A stretch of DNA of 56,540 nt. Origin: Pseudomonadota bacterium (lineage in GTDB: Bacteria; Pseudomonadota; Gammaproteobacteria; Xanthomonadales; Rhodanobacteraceae). A model generated the notes under the pieces. It searched no databases, was not told the origin of the DNA, and worked only from the letters and a program-made list of their open reading frames with translations. Below, piece after piece: positions 33,658 to 42,785 of the stretch. The translations under genes were made by a program, and so were the position numbers. The stretch is taken from assembly GCA_023430685.1 (NCBI GenBank), contig JAEYZH010000132.1:1-56540 (forward strand). The letters run 5' to 3'. Position 1 is the first letter of the stretch; every line of letters begins with the position of its first letter.

Positions 33658-34776
33658 ATGCGCAAGGCACGTTCGCGAACCCGCGTCGAGGAACTGCTCG
33701 CGCTCGCCGGCGTGCGCATCGACGGCAGCGCGCCACACGACATCCGGGTCCACGACGATCGGCTGCCTGCGCGCATCCTGGCGCACGGATCGCTCGGCCT
33801 CGGCGAGGCCTACATGGATGGCTGGTGGGACAGCGACGCGCTCGACGAATTCCTGTTCAGGCTCATCGACGCGCGCCTCGACGAACGCGTCGGCGGCCTC
33901 GAGGACGCCTGGCTGTTCCTCAAGTCGCGCCTCGTCAACCTGCAGCACGGCCGTCGCGCCTACGAGATCGGCGAGCGCCACTACGACCTCGGCAACGACC
34001 TGTTCCGCGCGATGCTCGGCGCGCGCCTCGTCTACAGTTGCGCGTACTGGAACGAGGCGCGCGACCTCGACGCGGCACAGGAGGCCAAGCTCGGTCTCGT
34101 GTTCCGCAAACTCGGCCTGCAACCGGGCATGCGCGTACTCGACATCGGATGCGGCTGGGGCGAAGCGCTCAAGCTCGCCGCGCAGCGCCACGGCGTCGAG
34201 GGCGTCGGCGTCACCGTCTCGCACGAGCAGGCCGCGTATGCGCGCGAACTGTGCGCCGGCCTGCCGGTCGAGATCCGCGTGCAGGACTACCGCGAGGTGG
34301 ACGGTCGATTCGACCGCGTGTTCTCGATCGGCATGTTCGAACACGTCGGCCTCAAGAACTACCGCACCTATTTCGAGCTCGCCCGCCGCGTGACGGCCAG
34401 CGACGGCCTGTTCCTGCTGCACACGATCGGCTCGAACGTATCGTCGAACCACACCGACCCGTGGATCGCGAAGTACATCTTCCCGAACTCGATGGTGCCG
34501 TCGGCCGAGCAGATCGCCCGGTCGGCGGAAGGCTTGTTCGTGATCGAGGACTGGCACAACTTCGGCGCCGATTACGACCGCACGCTGATCGCGTGGCGCG
34601 ACAACTTCGATGCGGCCTGGCCGAGCCTCGAAGCCGCCTACGGCGAACGCTTCCGGCGCATGTGGCGCTTCTACCTCTCCGCATCGGCCGCGGTGTTCCG
34701 CGCGCGGCGCGACCATGTCTGGCAACTGGTGCTTTCGCCCGGCGGCGTGCCGGGCGGCTACCGCGCGCCGCGTTGA
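33658..34776 (+). CDS. cfa: Cyclopropane-fatty-acyl-phospholipid synthase
   Basis: 372 residues, close to E. coli Cfa (382). The enzyme transfers a methylene from SAM to unsaturated acyl chains of membrane phospholipids. An N-terminal lipid-contact domain contains GSLGLGEAYMDGWWD. The catalytic domain has the SAM loop RVLDIGCGWGEA (159-170). The bicarbonate-binding and active-site blocks are YSCAYW, SIGMFEHVGLKNY, TIGSN and the WHNFGADYDRTL end. There is no obvious membrane anchor, so it acts peripherally. Confidence 0.94.
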   Translation: MRKARSRTRVEELLALAGVRIDGSAPHDIRVHDDRLPARILAHGSLGLGEAYMDGWWDSDALDEFLFRLIDARLDERVGGLEDAWLFLKSRLVNLQHGRRAYEIGERHYDLGNDLFRAMLGARLVYSCAYWNEARDLDAAQEAKLGLVFRKLGLQPGMRVLDIGCGWGEALKLAAQRHGVEGVGVTVSHEQAAYARELCAGLPVEIRVQDYREVDGRFDRVFSIGMFEHVGLKNYRTYFELARRVTASDGLFLLHTIGSNVSSNHTDPWIAKYIFPNSMVPSAEQIARSAEGLFVIEDWHNFGADYDRTLIAWRDNFDAAWPSLEAAYGERFRRMWRFYLSASAAVFRARRDHVWQLVLSPGGVPGGYRAPR

Positions 34777-34902
34777 ATCCTTCGCCGCCTGCGGCAAGTC
34801 ATCCGCGGCCTCGCCACCCCGGCGCGCCTATCTCGCCCTCACGCGTTGCGGCACAATTGGCGGCTGCGCCGGATTGGAGGCGCCCCGATTCCGGACGACG
34901 CG

Positions 34903-37143
34903 ATGAGCCTGCAGGCCAGCCACGAACAGATTCCGCTCAAGGACTACGCGGAGCGTGCGTACCTCGACTACTCGATGTACGTCGTGCTCGATCGCGCACT
35001 GCCGTTCGTCGGCGACGGCCTCAAGCCGGTGCAGCGTCGCATCGTGTACGCGATGAGCGAGCTCGGCCTCGATGCGACGTCCAAGCCGAAGAAGTCCGCG
35101 CGCACCGTCGGCGACGTGATCGGCAAGTTCCATCCGCACGGCGACAGCGCGTGCTACGAGGCGATGGTGCTGATGGCGCAGCCGTTCTCGTACCGCTATC
35201 CGCTCGTCGATGGCCAGGGCAACTTCGGCTCGCAGGAAGATCCCAAGTCGTTCGCGGCGATGCGCTATACCGAATCGCGCCTGACGCCGATGGCGGAGCT
35301 GCTGCTGTCCGAGCTCGGCCAGGGCACGGTCGACTGGGTGCCGAACTTCGACGGCACGCTGCAGGAGCCGTCGTGGCTGCCCGCGCGCGTGCCGCACGTG
35401 CTGCTCAACGGCTCCACCGGTATCGCGGTCGGCATGGCGACCGACATCCCGCCGCACAACCTGCGCGAGATCGCGAGTGCCTGCATCCGGTTGCTCGACG
35501 AACCGTCCACGAGCATCGCCGAGCTCTGCGAGCACGTGAAGGGCCCGGACTTCCCGACCGCAGCCGAAATCATCACGCCGGCGGCCGAGATCACCGCGAT
35601 GTACGCGACCGGCAACGGTTCGGTGCGCTGCCGTGCGGTCTGGCGCCGCGAAGACGGCAACGTCGTCGTGACCGCCCTGCCCTACCAGGTGTCGCCGTCG
35701 AAGATCGTCGAGCAGATCGCGAACCAGATGCGCGCGAAGAAGCTGCCGATGATCGAGGACATCCGCGACGAATCGGACCACGAGAATCCGATCCGCATCG
35801 TGCTGATCCCGCGCTCGAACCGCATCGACCTCGACGAGATGATGCAGCATCTCAATGCGACCACCGATCTCGAGAAGAGCTACCGCATCAACCTCAACCT
35901 GATCGGCCTCGACGGCAAGCCGCAGGTCAAGAACCTGCGCCAGATCCTGTCGGAGTGGCTGCGCTTCCGCCAGGCCACGGTGACGCGCCGCCTCGAGTTC
36001 CGCCTCGGCAAGGTCGAGCGCCGCCTGCACCTGCTCGAAGGCCTGCGCATCGCGTTCCTGAACCTCGACGAGGTGATCCGGATCGTGCGCAGCGAGGACG
36101 AGCCGCGCCCGGTGCTGATCGCGCGCTTCGGCCTCAGCGACGAACAGGCCGACTACATCCTCGAAACGCGCCTGCGCCAGCTCGCGCGGCTCGAGGAGAT
36201 GAAGATCAATGCCGAGCGCGACCAGCTCGAGGAAGAGCGCGCGCGCATCAGCGTCGTGCTGAAGTCGCCGGCCAAGCTCAAGTCGCTGATCAAGGACGAG
36301 CTGCGCGAGGACGCGAAGCGCCACGGCGACGACCGCCGCTCGCCGCTGGTCGAGCGCGCGGTTTCGCAGGCACTCGACGAAACCGCGCTGGTCGCGAGCG
36401 AGCCGGTCACCGTCGTGCTCTCGACCAAGGGTTGGGCGCGCGCGGCTAAGGGTCATGACGTCGATGCGACCGAACTCGGCTACCGCGAGGGCGACACCTA
36501 CCTCGCGAGCGCGAAGGGGCGCACGACGCAGCAGGCCGCATTCATCGACTCGACCGGGCGCAGCTATTCGACGCCCGCACACACCCTGCCATCCGCGCGC
36601 GGCAACGGCGAACCGCTGACCGGGCGATTCACGCTGCCGGCGGGCGCGCGCTTCGATGCGGTCGCGATCGCGGACCCGTCCTCGAAACTCGTCCTCGCGT
36701 CCGACCATGGCTACGGCTTCGTGACGAAGTTCGAAACCCTGCTCGCGAACAAGAAGGCCGGCAAGCAGGTGCTCAACATCGACGAGGATGCGCGCGTGCT
36801 CGCGCCCGCAGCGGTCGCCGACAGCGCGCGCGACCGCATCGTCGTGGTCACCAACGCAGGGCATCTCCTGATGTTCTCGGTCGCGGAACTGCCCGAACTC
36901 GACAAGGGCGGCAAGGGCAACAAGCTCATCGAGATCCCGAAGGCGAAGCTCTCCTCGGGCGAACGCGTCGCCGGGATCGCGGTCGTCGGCGAAGGCAAGG
37001 GCGAGGTCACCGTCTACGCGGGACAGCGCAAGCTCACGCTGAAATGGGCCGACCTCGTCGAGTACGGCGGCAATCGCGCGACACGCGGCAGCTTGCTGCC
37101 GCGCGGGCTGCAGCGCGTGGAGCGCATCGAAGCGGGCGTCTGA
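34903..37143 (+). CDS. parC: DNA topoisomerase IV subunit A
   Basis: 746 residues from the ATG at 34903 (MSLQASHEQIPLKDYAERAY). ParC with ParE decatenates daughter chromosomes. Catalytic Tyr122 lies in AAMRYTESRL. The quinolone-determining segment HPHGDSACYEA has Ser82 and Glu86, the susceptible residues equivalent to E. coli Ser80 and Glu84. The coiled-coil/tower is intact. The C-terminal domain is a short, imperfect beta-pinwheel (about 500-746), which favours ParC over GyrA. Confidence 0.96.
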   Translation: MSLQASHEQIPLKDYAERAYLDYSMYVVLDRALPFVGDGLKPVQRRIVYAMSELGLDATSKPKKSARTVGDVIGKFHPHGDSACYEAMVLMAQPFSYRYPLVDGQGNFGSQEDPKSFAAMRYTESRLTPMAELLLSELGQGTVDWVPNFDGTLQEPSWLPARVPHVLLNGSTGIAVGMATDIPPHNLREIASACIRLLDEPSTSIAELCEHVKGPDFPTAAEIITPAAEITAMYATGNGSVRCRAVWRREDGNVVVTALPYQVSPSKIVEQIANQMRAKKLPMIEDIRDESDHENPIRIVLIPRSNRIDLDEMMQHLNATTDLEKSYRINLNLIGLDGKPQVKNLRQILSEWLRFRQATVTRRLEFRLGKVERRLHLLEGLRIAFLNLDEVIRIVRSEDEPRPVLIARFGLSDEQADYILETRLRQLARLEEMKINAERDQLEEERARISVVLKSPAKLKSLIKDELREDAKRHGDDRRSPLVERAVSQALDETALVASEPVTVVLSTKGWARAAKGHDVDATELGYREGDTYLASAKGRTTQQAAFIDSTGRSYSTPAHTLPSARGNGEPLTGRFTLPAGARFDAVAIADPSSKLVLASDHGYGFVTKFETLLANKKAGKQVLNIDEDARVLAPAAVADSARDRIVVVTNAGHLLMFSVAELPELDKGGKGNKLIEIPKAKLSSGERVAGIAVVGEGKGEVTVYAGQRKLTLKWADLVEYGGNRATRGSLLPRGLQRVERIEAGV

Positions 37144-37291
37144 TTCCGCGCTGAAGCGGCTGCATTTGATTGATCGGCACGCGCCGTGCCGGGAAACCTG
37201 TACCGCACCCTACCCGCCGGACCCTTGGAAGGCTTGCGTTGGGTCGGCGACCTGCAGTCTGGCCGCGTCTCATTTGTACGAGGTGACGGTC

Positions 37292-38224
37292 ATGGGCGAA
37301 AACGTCTGTCGCAGGTTTCCAATTCACGGCCTCGCGCTGGTGCTGGTGGCGGGTTCCGGCGGCGCGATCGCTGCGAGCATCGTGACCGCGCCCCAGGGCG
37401 GTGTCGCGCGCTGGGCCGGTCTGGCCGCGAAGGAGTGCGGGATCCACGGCAAGCGCTACCCCGCGGTCGACGCGGTCTGCTACTACCCGGTCGACATCCG
37501 CACGAAGCCCGGCGCGCATGAAATCGCGCTGTGGGATCAGGACGGTCGCCAGCACCTCGGCATGCTGCGCGTGCAGGACGCGCAGTTCCCCGAAGTCGAA
37601 ATGAAGTTGCCCGAATCGCTGCAGCGCTACCTGACGCTCACCGAAGAGGACAAGGCGCGCGCCGCCGATGAGCGCAAGAAGATCTCGGCGGTGCTCGACG
37701 GCAGCGATGGCCCGCCGCAGTTTTCCTTGCCGCTGGCGCAGCCTGCCGGGAACCTCCCGGCCAGCGAAGATGACTTCGGCAGCACGCGCAAGTTCGACGA
37801 CGAACACTCGAGCCTGCACAGCGGCCGCGATTACCCGGTCGGAGCGGGCAATGCGGTCAAGGCCGTCGCCGACGGCACGGTCTCGCTGACCGGCGATCAC
37901 TTCTTCGCGGGCAAATCGGTCTATGTCGACCACGGCGGCGGTCTCGTCAGCATGAACTTCCATCTCGACGAGATCGCGGTGGCCGATGGGGAAACCGTCA
38001 AGCGCGGGCAGACGCTCGGCAAGATCGGCAGCACGGGTCGTGCTACCGGGCCCCACCTTCATCTCGGATTGCGCTGGCTCGGCGAGCGCATCGACCCCGC
38101 CCTGCTGCTCGCGAACCCGACCACCCTGCCGTCGGTCGCCGACAGCAGCGAGGAAGCGCAGCGCAAGATCGAGAAGGCCGAGCAGAAGGAACCGGACGAG
38201 GACGACGTGCTCGACGAAAGCTGA
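37292..38224 (+). CDS. M23-family (LytM-type) peptidase, exported
   Basis: 310 residues. The ATG at 37292 follows GAGGTGA. An N-terminal hydrophobic segment (about 11-32) acts as signal or anchor. The LytM domain (about 165-275) has His176 and Asp180 in LHSGRDY, and His255/His257 in TGPHLHLGL. All zinc and catalytic positions are present, so it should be an active endopeptidase of peptidoglycan cross-links rather than a degenerate EnvC type. The N-terminal half (40-150) is an unassigned beta-rich region. A terminator follows. Confidence 0.9.
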   Translation: MGENVCRRFPIHGLALVLVAGSGGAIAASIVTAPQGGVARWAGLAAKECGIHGKRYPAVDAVCYYPVDIRTKPGAHEIALWDQDGRQHLGMLRVQDAQFPEVEMKLPESLQRYLTLTEEDKARAADERKKISAVLDGSDGPPQFSLPLAQPAGNLPASEDDFGSTRKFDDEHSSLHSGRDYPVGAGNAVKAVADGTVSLTGDHFFAGKSVYVDHGGGLVSMNFHLDEIAVADGETVKRGQTLGKIGSTGRATGPHLHLGLRWLGERIDPALLLANPTTLPSVADSSEEAQRKIEKAEQKEPDEDDVLDES

Positions 38225-38266
38225 GCACGATCGCGCGCAGCGGTCCAAGCCTCACGGTTGCTTCGC

Positions 38267-38297
38267 AAAAAAAAGGCCTCCCCGAAGGGAGGCCTTT
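38267..38297. terminator. Rho-independent terminator shared by convergent M23 and subtilase genes
   Basis: Perfect 11-bp stem AAAGGCCTCCC/GGGAGGCCTTT (38272-38282, 38287-38297) with a CGAA tetraloop. On the minus strand it is followed by eight U, making it strongest for the subtilase gene. In the plus direction only TTT follows. Confidence 0.9.
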
Positions 38298-38320
38298 GAA
38301 GGTGTCGCAGTGTCGGGCGG

Positions 38321-41300
38321 TTACGGGATGGTGATCGCGTTGCCCGCGCTGTTGTAGGCGTACTCCAGCGTCTGCGCCGGGAAGCCGTCCGGCGAGGTCG
38401 TGGTCACGTGGATGTAGCCGTAGTTCATCTGGCCCGTGCCCTCGTTCATGAACGCGATGCCGAAGTAGCCATCCGCGCCATTCCACCAGTTGCCGGTCAG
38501 TCCGATCGATGCGGCGAGGATCTGCGAGGCCGGACCGATCGTCGCGCCCGACTGCAGCACGTCGAAGCTCACGCCATCGGAAGACACGCCACCCTGGCCC
38601 GGGACGGCATCGCCATACCAGTACACGTACAAGCCGTCGCCGCCGTTGTATAGGTTGATGTCATCCACGCGGCCTGCGTTGTAGGGCAGGTAGGTGCCCG
38701 TCACGAGGTCGAGCGCGCTGCCGTCGAAGTCGTTGGCGACCGGCAGGTTGATCGCGCCCGTCACGATGTCCGGATCACCGGTCTGCGCGGGGTCGAAGCC
38801 GTCGCAGAAGATCGTGTCGGCCGCACTGCACGGCTCGCCGACCACCGCCTCGACCGTCAGCGCCACCGGCACGTTCACCAGCGGGGTCACCGGGTCGTTG
38901 CTGGTCACGCACAGGTTGGCCGAGTAGGCACCCGCGGCCATGCCGGTCGCATCGACCGTCACCGTCGCCGCCTGGCTCGCGCCGCCCGCCAGCGAACCGG
39001 CTGCCGGCGACACGCTCAGCCACGGCACGTCGGCCGGGTTCTGGCAGGTCGGGCCACCGCCGCCGTTGGTCATCGACACCACCATCACCAGGTGGAAGTC
39101 CGGGAAGCCCGGGCCGACCGATGCTGCCGGCGTCGGCTGACTGATGCCGCAGGTCGCCGAGGACAGGAACGTCGGGTGCGTTTCCGCGCTCGCGTTCGCG
39201 CCCGGGAAGAACTGGCCACCGGCCGCATTGCCGTCGGTGTGCCACTCCACCACCAAGTCCTTGCCCACGGTGTCGTCGATCGCGCCGCTCACCGGCACGT
39301 TCACCACGGCCAGGCCGCTGTCGATCGTGCCGTTCGCGGTGCCGATCAGGGTCAGCGAACCGGTCGGGATCGTGTTGACCGGCGTGGAATGCGCGACCGT
39401 GTACAGGTTCACCGTGAACGGCAGGCCGTTCGGACCGGTGCTGCCCGAGGAGATCGTCACGCTCGTGACGTTCGCGCTCGCGCCGACCGCCGGGTGCTCG
39501 TTGAAGTAGAAACGACGCCACCAGCTGTTGTCGGCCGTGCTGGTCCCCTGCACGCCGCACGACACGCCCTCGTCACCCGGGGCGTTGTCCGCGGTCTGCG
39601 AGAGGTCGAAGTCGCCGAGCAGGATCGGGCTGCCGTGCAGGCTGCCGGCCACCGTCGCGCTGCGCGTCCACTGGCCACTCGCGATCGGACCCGTGCGACG
39701 TGCGGCCATCGACTTCGCATGGCTGCTCGCCGGCTGCGCCGTCGTGCCTTCCTGGATCGCCCAGGTCAGCGTGCCGCCGCCGATGTTGGCGATCGTCAGC
39801 GGAGCGGAGTCGTTCGCGCCCGCATCGACCGTGAAGCCGAGCGAAGCCGGATCGACGTCGATCACCGGATCGGTGCCGCCACCGCTGGTCTCGAAGTTCG
39901 CGATGACCGTGCAGTCGGCCGTGATCGCGTTCGTCGTGAACACGTTGCCCGCGAGCGAACCGCCGCAGGTGCCGCCGACGTTGTCGATCTGGAAGCCCGA
40001 AGCCGGCGTCAGCGTGAACTGCGTCGTGGCGCCATTGGCCACCGACTGCGGCGTCGACGGGCTGATCGTGCCCGACGGGGTGCCGACGCTCGGGGTGACG
40101 GTGTGGTTGCCGCCGCCGCCACCGATCGTGACCGCCGCGCCACTGGTGTCGTGGCAGTAGTCGACGAGCGTCGCCGGGAAGCCGGGATTGGCGCCACCCG
40201 CGGTCGTGGTCAGGTGGGCGTAGCCGTAGCACACGCCCGCCGCGCACTCGTAGCGGAAGCCGAGGTAACCGTCCACGCCCGCGCGGAACGCGGTCATCGC
40301 GCCATTCGTGCGCGACCAGGTCGAACCCGGGCCGACCACCGCACCCGCCTGCAGCACGCTGTAGTTGGCGCTGTTCGTGGCAGGGGCAACCGCGGCATTG
40401 TTCGCCGGCGCGTTGTTCCACCACATCGTCATGCCGCTCGAGCTGTAGAGGTTGATGTCGTAGCCCGTAGCCGGGTCGTCATCGATCAACGCGCCCGTGG
40501 CCCAGTTGATCGAGAAGCCGTCGATCGTCGCGGGCAACGCATGGTTGATCGGACCCGAGCACTGGAACGTGTTGCCGTCGTTGACCGACAGCGTCGCGTT
40601 CGCGGCAGCCTGGTTGTCACCCTTGTCGGTGCTGAGGCCGCCTGCCGGGATCGTGTTGAGGAAGCTGCCCGCTGCCGGTGCCGTGACCGACACCGTGACC
40701 GTGCAGCTGCCCGAGGCCGGGATCTGCGCACCGGAGTTGAGGCTGACGCTGCTGCTGCCCGCTGCCGCGGTGACGGAACCACCCGTGCAGGTGGTGGACG
40801 CGCCCGGCGTTGCGGCGACGACCACGCCCGCAGGCAGGCTGTCGACGAGCGCCGCATCGAGCGTCGCGGGCGTCGCGTTGACGTTCGCGAGCGTGATCGT
40901 CAGCGTGCTGTTGGTGCCCTGCACGATGGTCGACGGCGCGAACGCCTTCTGCACCGTCGGCGGCAGGTCGCCACCACCCGCGCAGAACGCGATCGCCGCA
41001 TTGACCGCGGCCAGCGCGTTGATCTCGCCCCATCCGGTCGCCTGGTTCGGGATGTTGCCCGGACCATCCGACGGGCTGCCGGTGTTGACCGGGATCGCCG
41101 TCGCCGTGTTCATCATCAGCGTGCCGGTGATGCCGTAGTTGCCCTTCAGGCACGGCGCCGCACTCCACATCAGCGCGACGAGGCCGGCCGCATGCGGCGC
41201 CGACATCGAGGTGCCGTTGCTGAGGTAGTACGCCGTGTCCGACGTGTGGTCCGCCGCGCGGATGTTCACGCCCGGCGCCGACACGTTCGGCTTGAGGTTC

Positions 41301-42565
41301 GCGAAGCCGGCCGGATCCGGATAGTTCGGAAGGCCCGTGTTGAGGTTGTCGGTCGGACCCTTGTTGGAATGCGGCGCGTACTGGCCCGTGTCCTTGCTGG
41401 TCGAACCGATGCCGAGCACCTTGCCCGAACGCGCCGGATTGCCGACGGTGTTCAGCGGCGGGTTGTTCGGATAGCCGCAGTTGGACGCATTGCCGTTCGA
41501 GAAGATCGGCACGATGCCGGCCGCGATCCAGCCATTGATGACGCCTTCGTACCAGGTGTCGTAGCTCTGGCCGCAGTCGCCCCAGGAATTGTTGACGACG
41601 TCGGCATGCAGGGCCGGATTCGGGGACCCGCCCGCCGTCGTGGTCGGCGCGAGTGCGAACTGGCCGCATTCGAGCAGGCCCGCGTCGGTCGCGCCCGTTC
41701 CGCCGCCGGCGCCGAACCCGATGCACGCCATCCACTTCGCATCCGGCGCGACGCCGGTCTGGTTGGCGGCGCCGTCGTCACCGAGCATCGTGCCCATGGT
41801 GTGCGAACCATGCGGATGCGAGGTGCGCGGCGTGGCGGAATGGTTGTACGGGTCGTACCAGTTGTAGTTGTGGGTGAAGCTGCCGCCGCCGTTGTTGCCG
41901 CGGTACTTCCCGACCAGCGACTGGTGCGTGTAGCGAACGCCCGTGTCGATGTTGGCGACGACGATGCCGGCGCCCTTGAAACCCAGCGCCCAGACGCTCG
42001 GCACGTTGATGTGCGTGAGGTTGGTTTCAATCGCGAAGGTCTGCCACGGCGCCGTCTGCGCGTCCGGCTCGACCGGAAGCGGGATCTCGCGCTGCAGGCG
42101 AATTTCCTTGACATTCGGCGCGGAACGCAGCGCGTCGAGCATCGGGGCGTTCATGCCCGCGATCGCGATGCTGTTGTCGATCCACAACACGGTGTACTCG
42201 TGCGCGGCCTCGCTCAGCTGGAACTGGCCCGCGAGCGTCTGGCGCGCCTGCGCCTGCTGCCTGTCGGCGAACGACTTCAGGGTCTCGTAGACCCAGGTCG
42301 CGCGCGCGTCGCCACTCATGCCGAAGGCGGAGGAGAGATCGGCCTCGCCGCGGAACTTGACCAGGACTGCAGGTGCTTCGCCACGACTGACCGCGGTGAG
42401 CAACGCGGGATCGATCTTGACGGCGGTGAACGATGTTTCGTCGACGGCGGCCGCTTGCGCGATGTTGCCCGCTCCGGCCAGTACGGTGGCGGTGGCGATC
42501 GACATCGCCAGAGCCAGCGTCCGCGGCCATTGCGAGCGCACGCCGCCCTTCAATGCTTTCGACAT
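38321..42565 (-). CDS. Large secreted subtilisin-family (S8) peptidase with mosaic C-terminus
   Basis: 1414 residues with a signal peptide (cleaved near AQAAA). An I9-type propeptide (about 45-165) precedes the S8 domain (about 180-525). The triad is Asp207 (NIDTGV), His252 (HPHGSHTMG) and Ser453 (NGTSMSAPH), with Asn in NNSWGD. The 900-residue tail contains a conserved-repeat domain (about 535-650), a module duplicated at about 673-813 and 1272-1414, an InlB-like repeat (TPASGFQIDNVGGTCGG) and an immunoglobulin-like LSVSPAAGSLAGGAS domain. The motif IFCDGFD (1252-1258) sits before the last module. It is an extracellular protease. Confidence 0.93.
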   Translation of the reverse strand: MSKALKGGVRSQWPRTLALAMSIATATVLAGAGNIAQAAAVDETSFTAVKIDPALLTAVSRGEAPAVLVKFRGEADLSSAFGMSGDARATWVYETLKSFADRQQAQARQTLAGQFQLSEAAHEYTVLWIDNSIAIAGMNAPMLDALRSAPNVKEIRLQREIPLPVEPDAQTAPWQTFAIETNLTHINVPSVWALGFKGAGIVVANIDTGVRYTHQSLVGKYRGNNGGGSFTHNYNWYDPYNHSATPRTSHPHGSHTMGTMLGDDGAANQTGVAPDAKWMACIGFGAGGGTGATDAGLLECGQFALAPTTTAGGSPNPALHADVVNNSWGDCGQSYDTWYEGVINGWIAAGIVPIFSNGNASNCGYPNNPPLNTVGNPARSGKVLGIGSTSKDTGQYAPHSNKGPTDNLNTGLPNYPDPAGFANLKPNVSAPGVNIRAADHTSDTAYYLSNGTSMSAPHAAGLVALMWSAAPCLKGNYGITGTLMMNTATAIPVNTGSPSDGPGNIPNQATGWGEINALAAVNAAIAFCAGGGDLPPTVQKAFAPSTIVQGTNSTLTITLANVNATPATLDAALVDSLPAGVVVAATPGASTTCTGGSVTAAAGSSSVSLNSGAQIPASGSCTVTVSVTAPAAGSFLNTIPAGGLSTDKGDNQAAANATLSVNDGNTFQCSGPINHALPATIDGFSINWATGALIDDDPATGYDINLYSSSGMTMWWNNAPANNAAVAPATNSANYSVLQAGAVVGPGSTWSRTNGAMTAFRAGVDGYLGFRYECAAGVCYGYAHLTTTAGGANPGFPATLVDYCHDTSGAAVTIGGGGGNHTVTPSVGTPSGTISPSTPQSVANGATTQFTLTPASGFQIDNVGGTCGGSLAGNVFTTNAITADCTVIANFETSGGGTDPVIDVDPASLGFTVDAGANDSAPLTIANIGGGTLTWAIQEGTTAQPASSHAKSMAARRTGPIASGQWTRSATVAGSLHGSPILLGDFDLSQTADNAPGDEGVSCGVQGTSTADNSWWRRFYFNEHPAVGASANVTSVTISSGSTGPNGLPFTVNLYTVAHSTPVNTIPTGSLTLIGTANGTIDSGLAVVNVPVSGAIDDTVGKDLVVEWHTDGNAAGGQFFPGANASAETHPTFLSSATCGISQPTPAASVGPGFPDFHLVMVVSMTNGGGGPTCQNPADVPWLSVSPAAGSLAGGASQAATVTVDATGMAAGAYSANLCVTSNDPVTPLVNVPVALTVEAVVGEPCSAADTIFCDGFDPAQTGDPDIVTGAINLPVANDFDGSALDLVTGTYLPYNAGRVDDINLYNGGDGLYVYWYGDAVPGQGGVSSDGVSFDVLQSGATIGPASQILAASIGLTGNWWNGADGYFGIAFMNEGTGQMNYGYIHVTTTSPDGFPAQTLEYAYNSAGNAITIP

Positions 42566-42785
42566 GGAGTGAATCCCCGGGGGTTGTTCGACTAGGGGCG
42601 CATCGAGTCACCGGCGTACCGCAAGGCACACACCGGCGGTCAGGAATGCGGGAATGCACGACGCGAAAACCCGCGCCGTCCATCCACCTGTGTAACGCAA
42701 GCGTCGGGTCGGGTCAACAGACGCCGCCGTACGCGGCGCGCGAATCGAATACGATGCGCGACCGCTGCCGATATCCGCGAACGCC

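Noticed and set aside
35133..35165. Quinolone-resistance substitution in parC
   Set aside because: The determining segment HPHGDSACYEA has the susceptible Ser and Glu.
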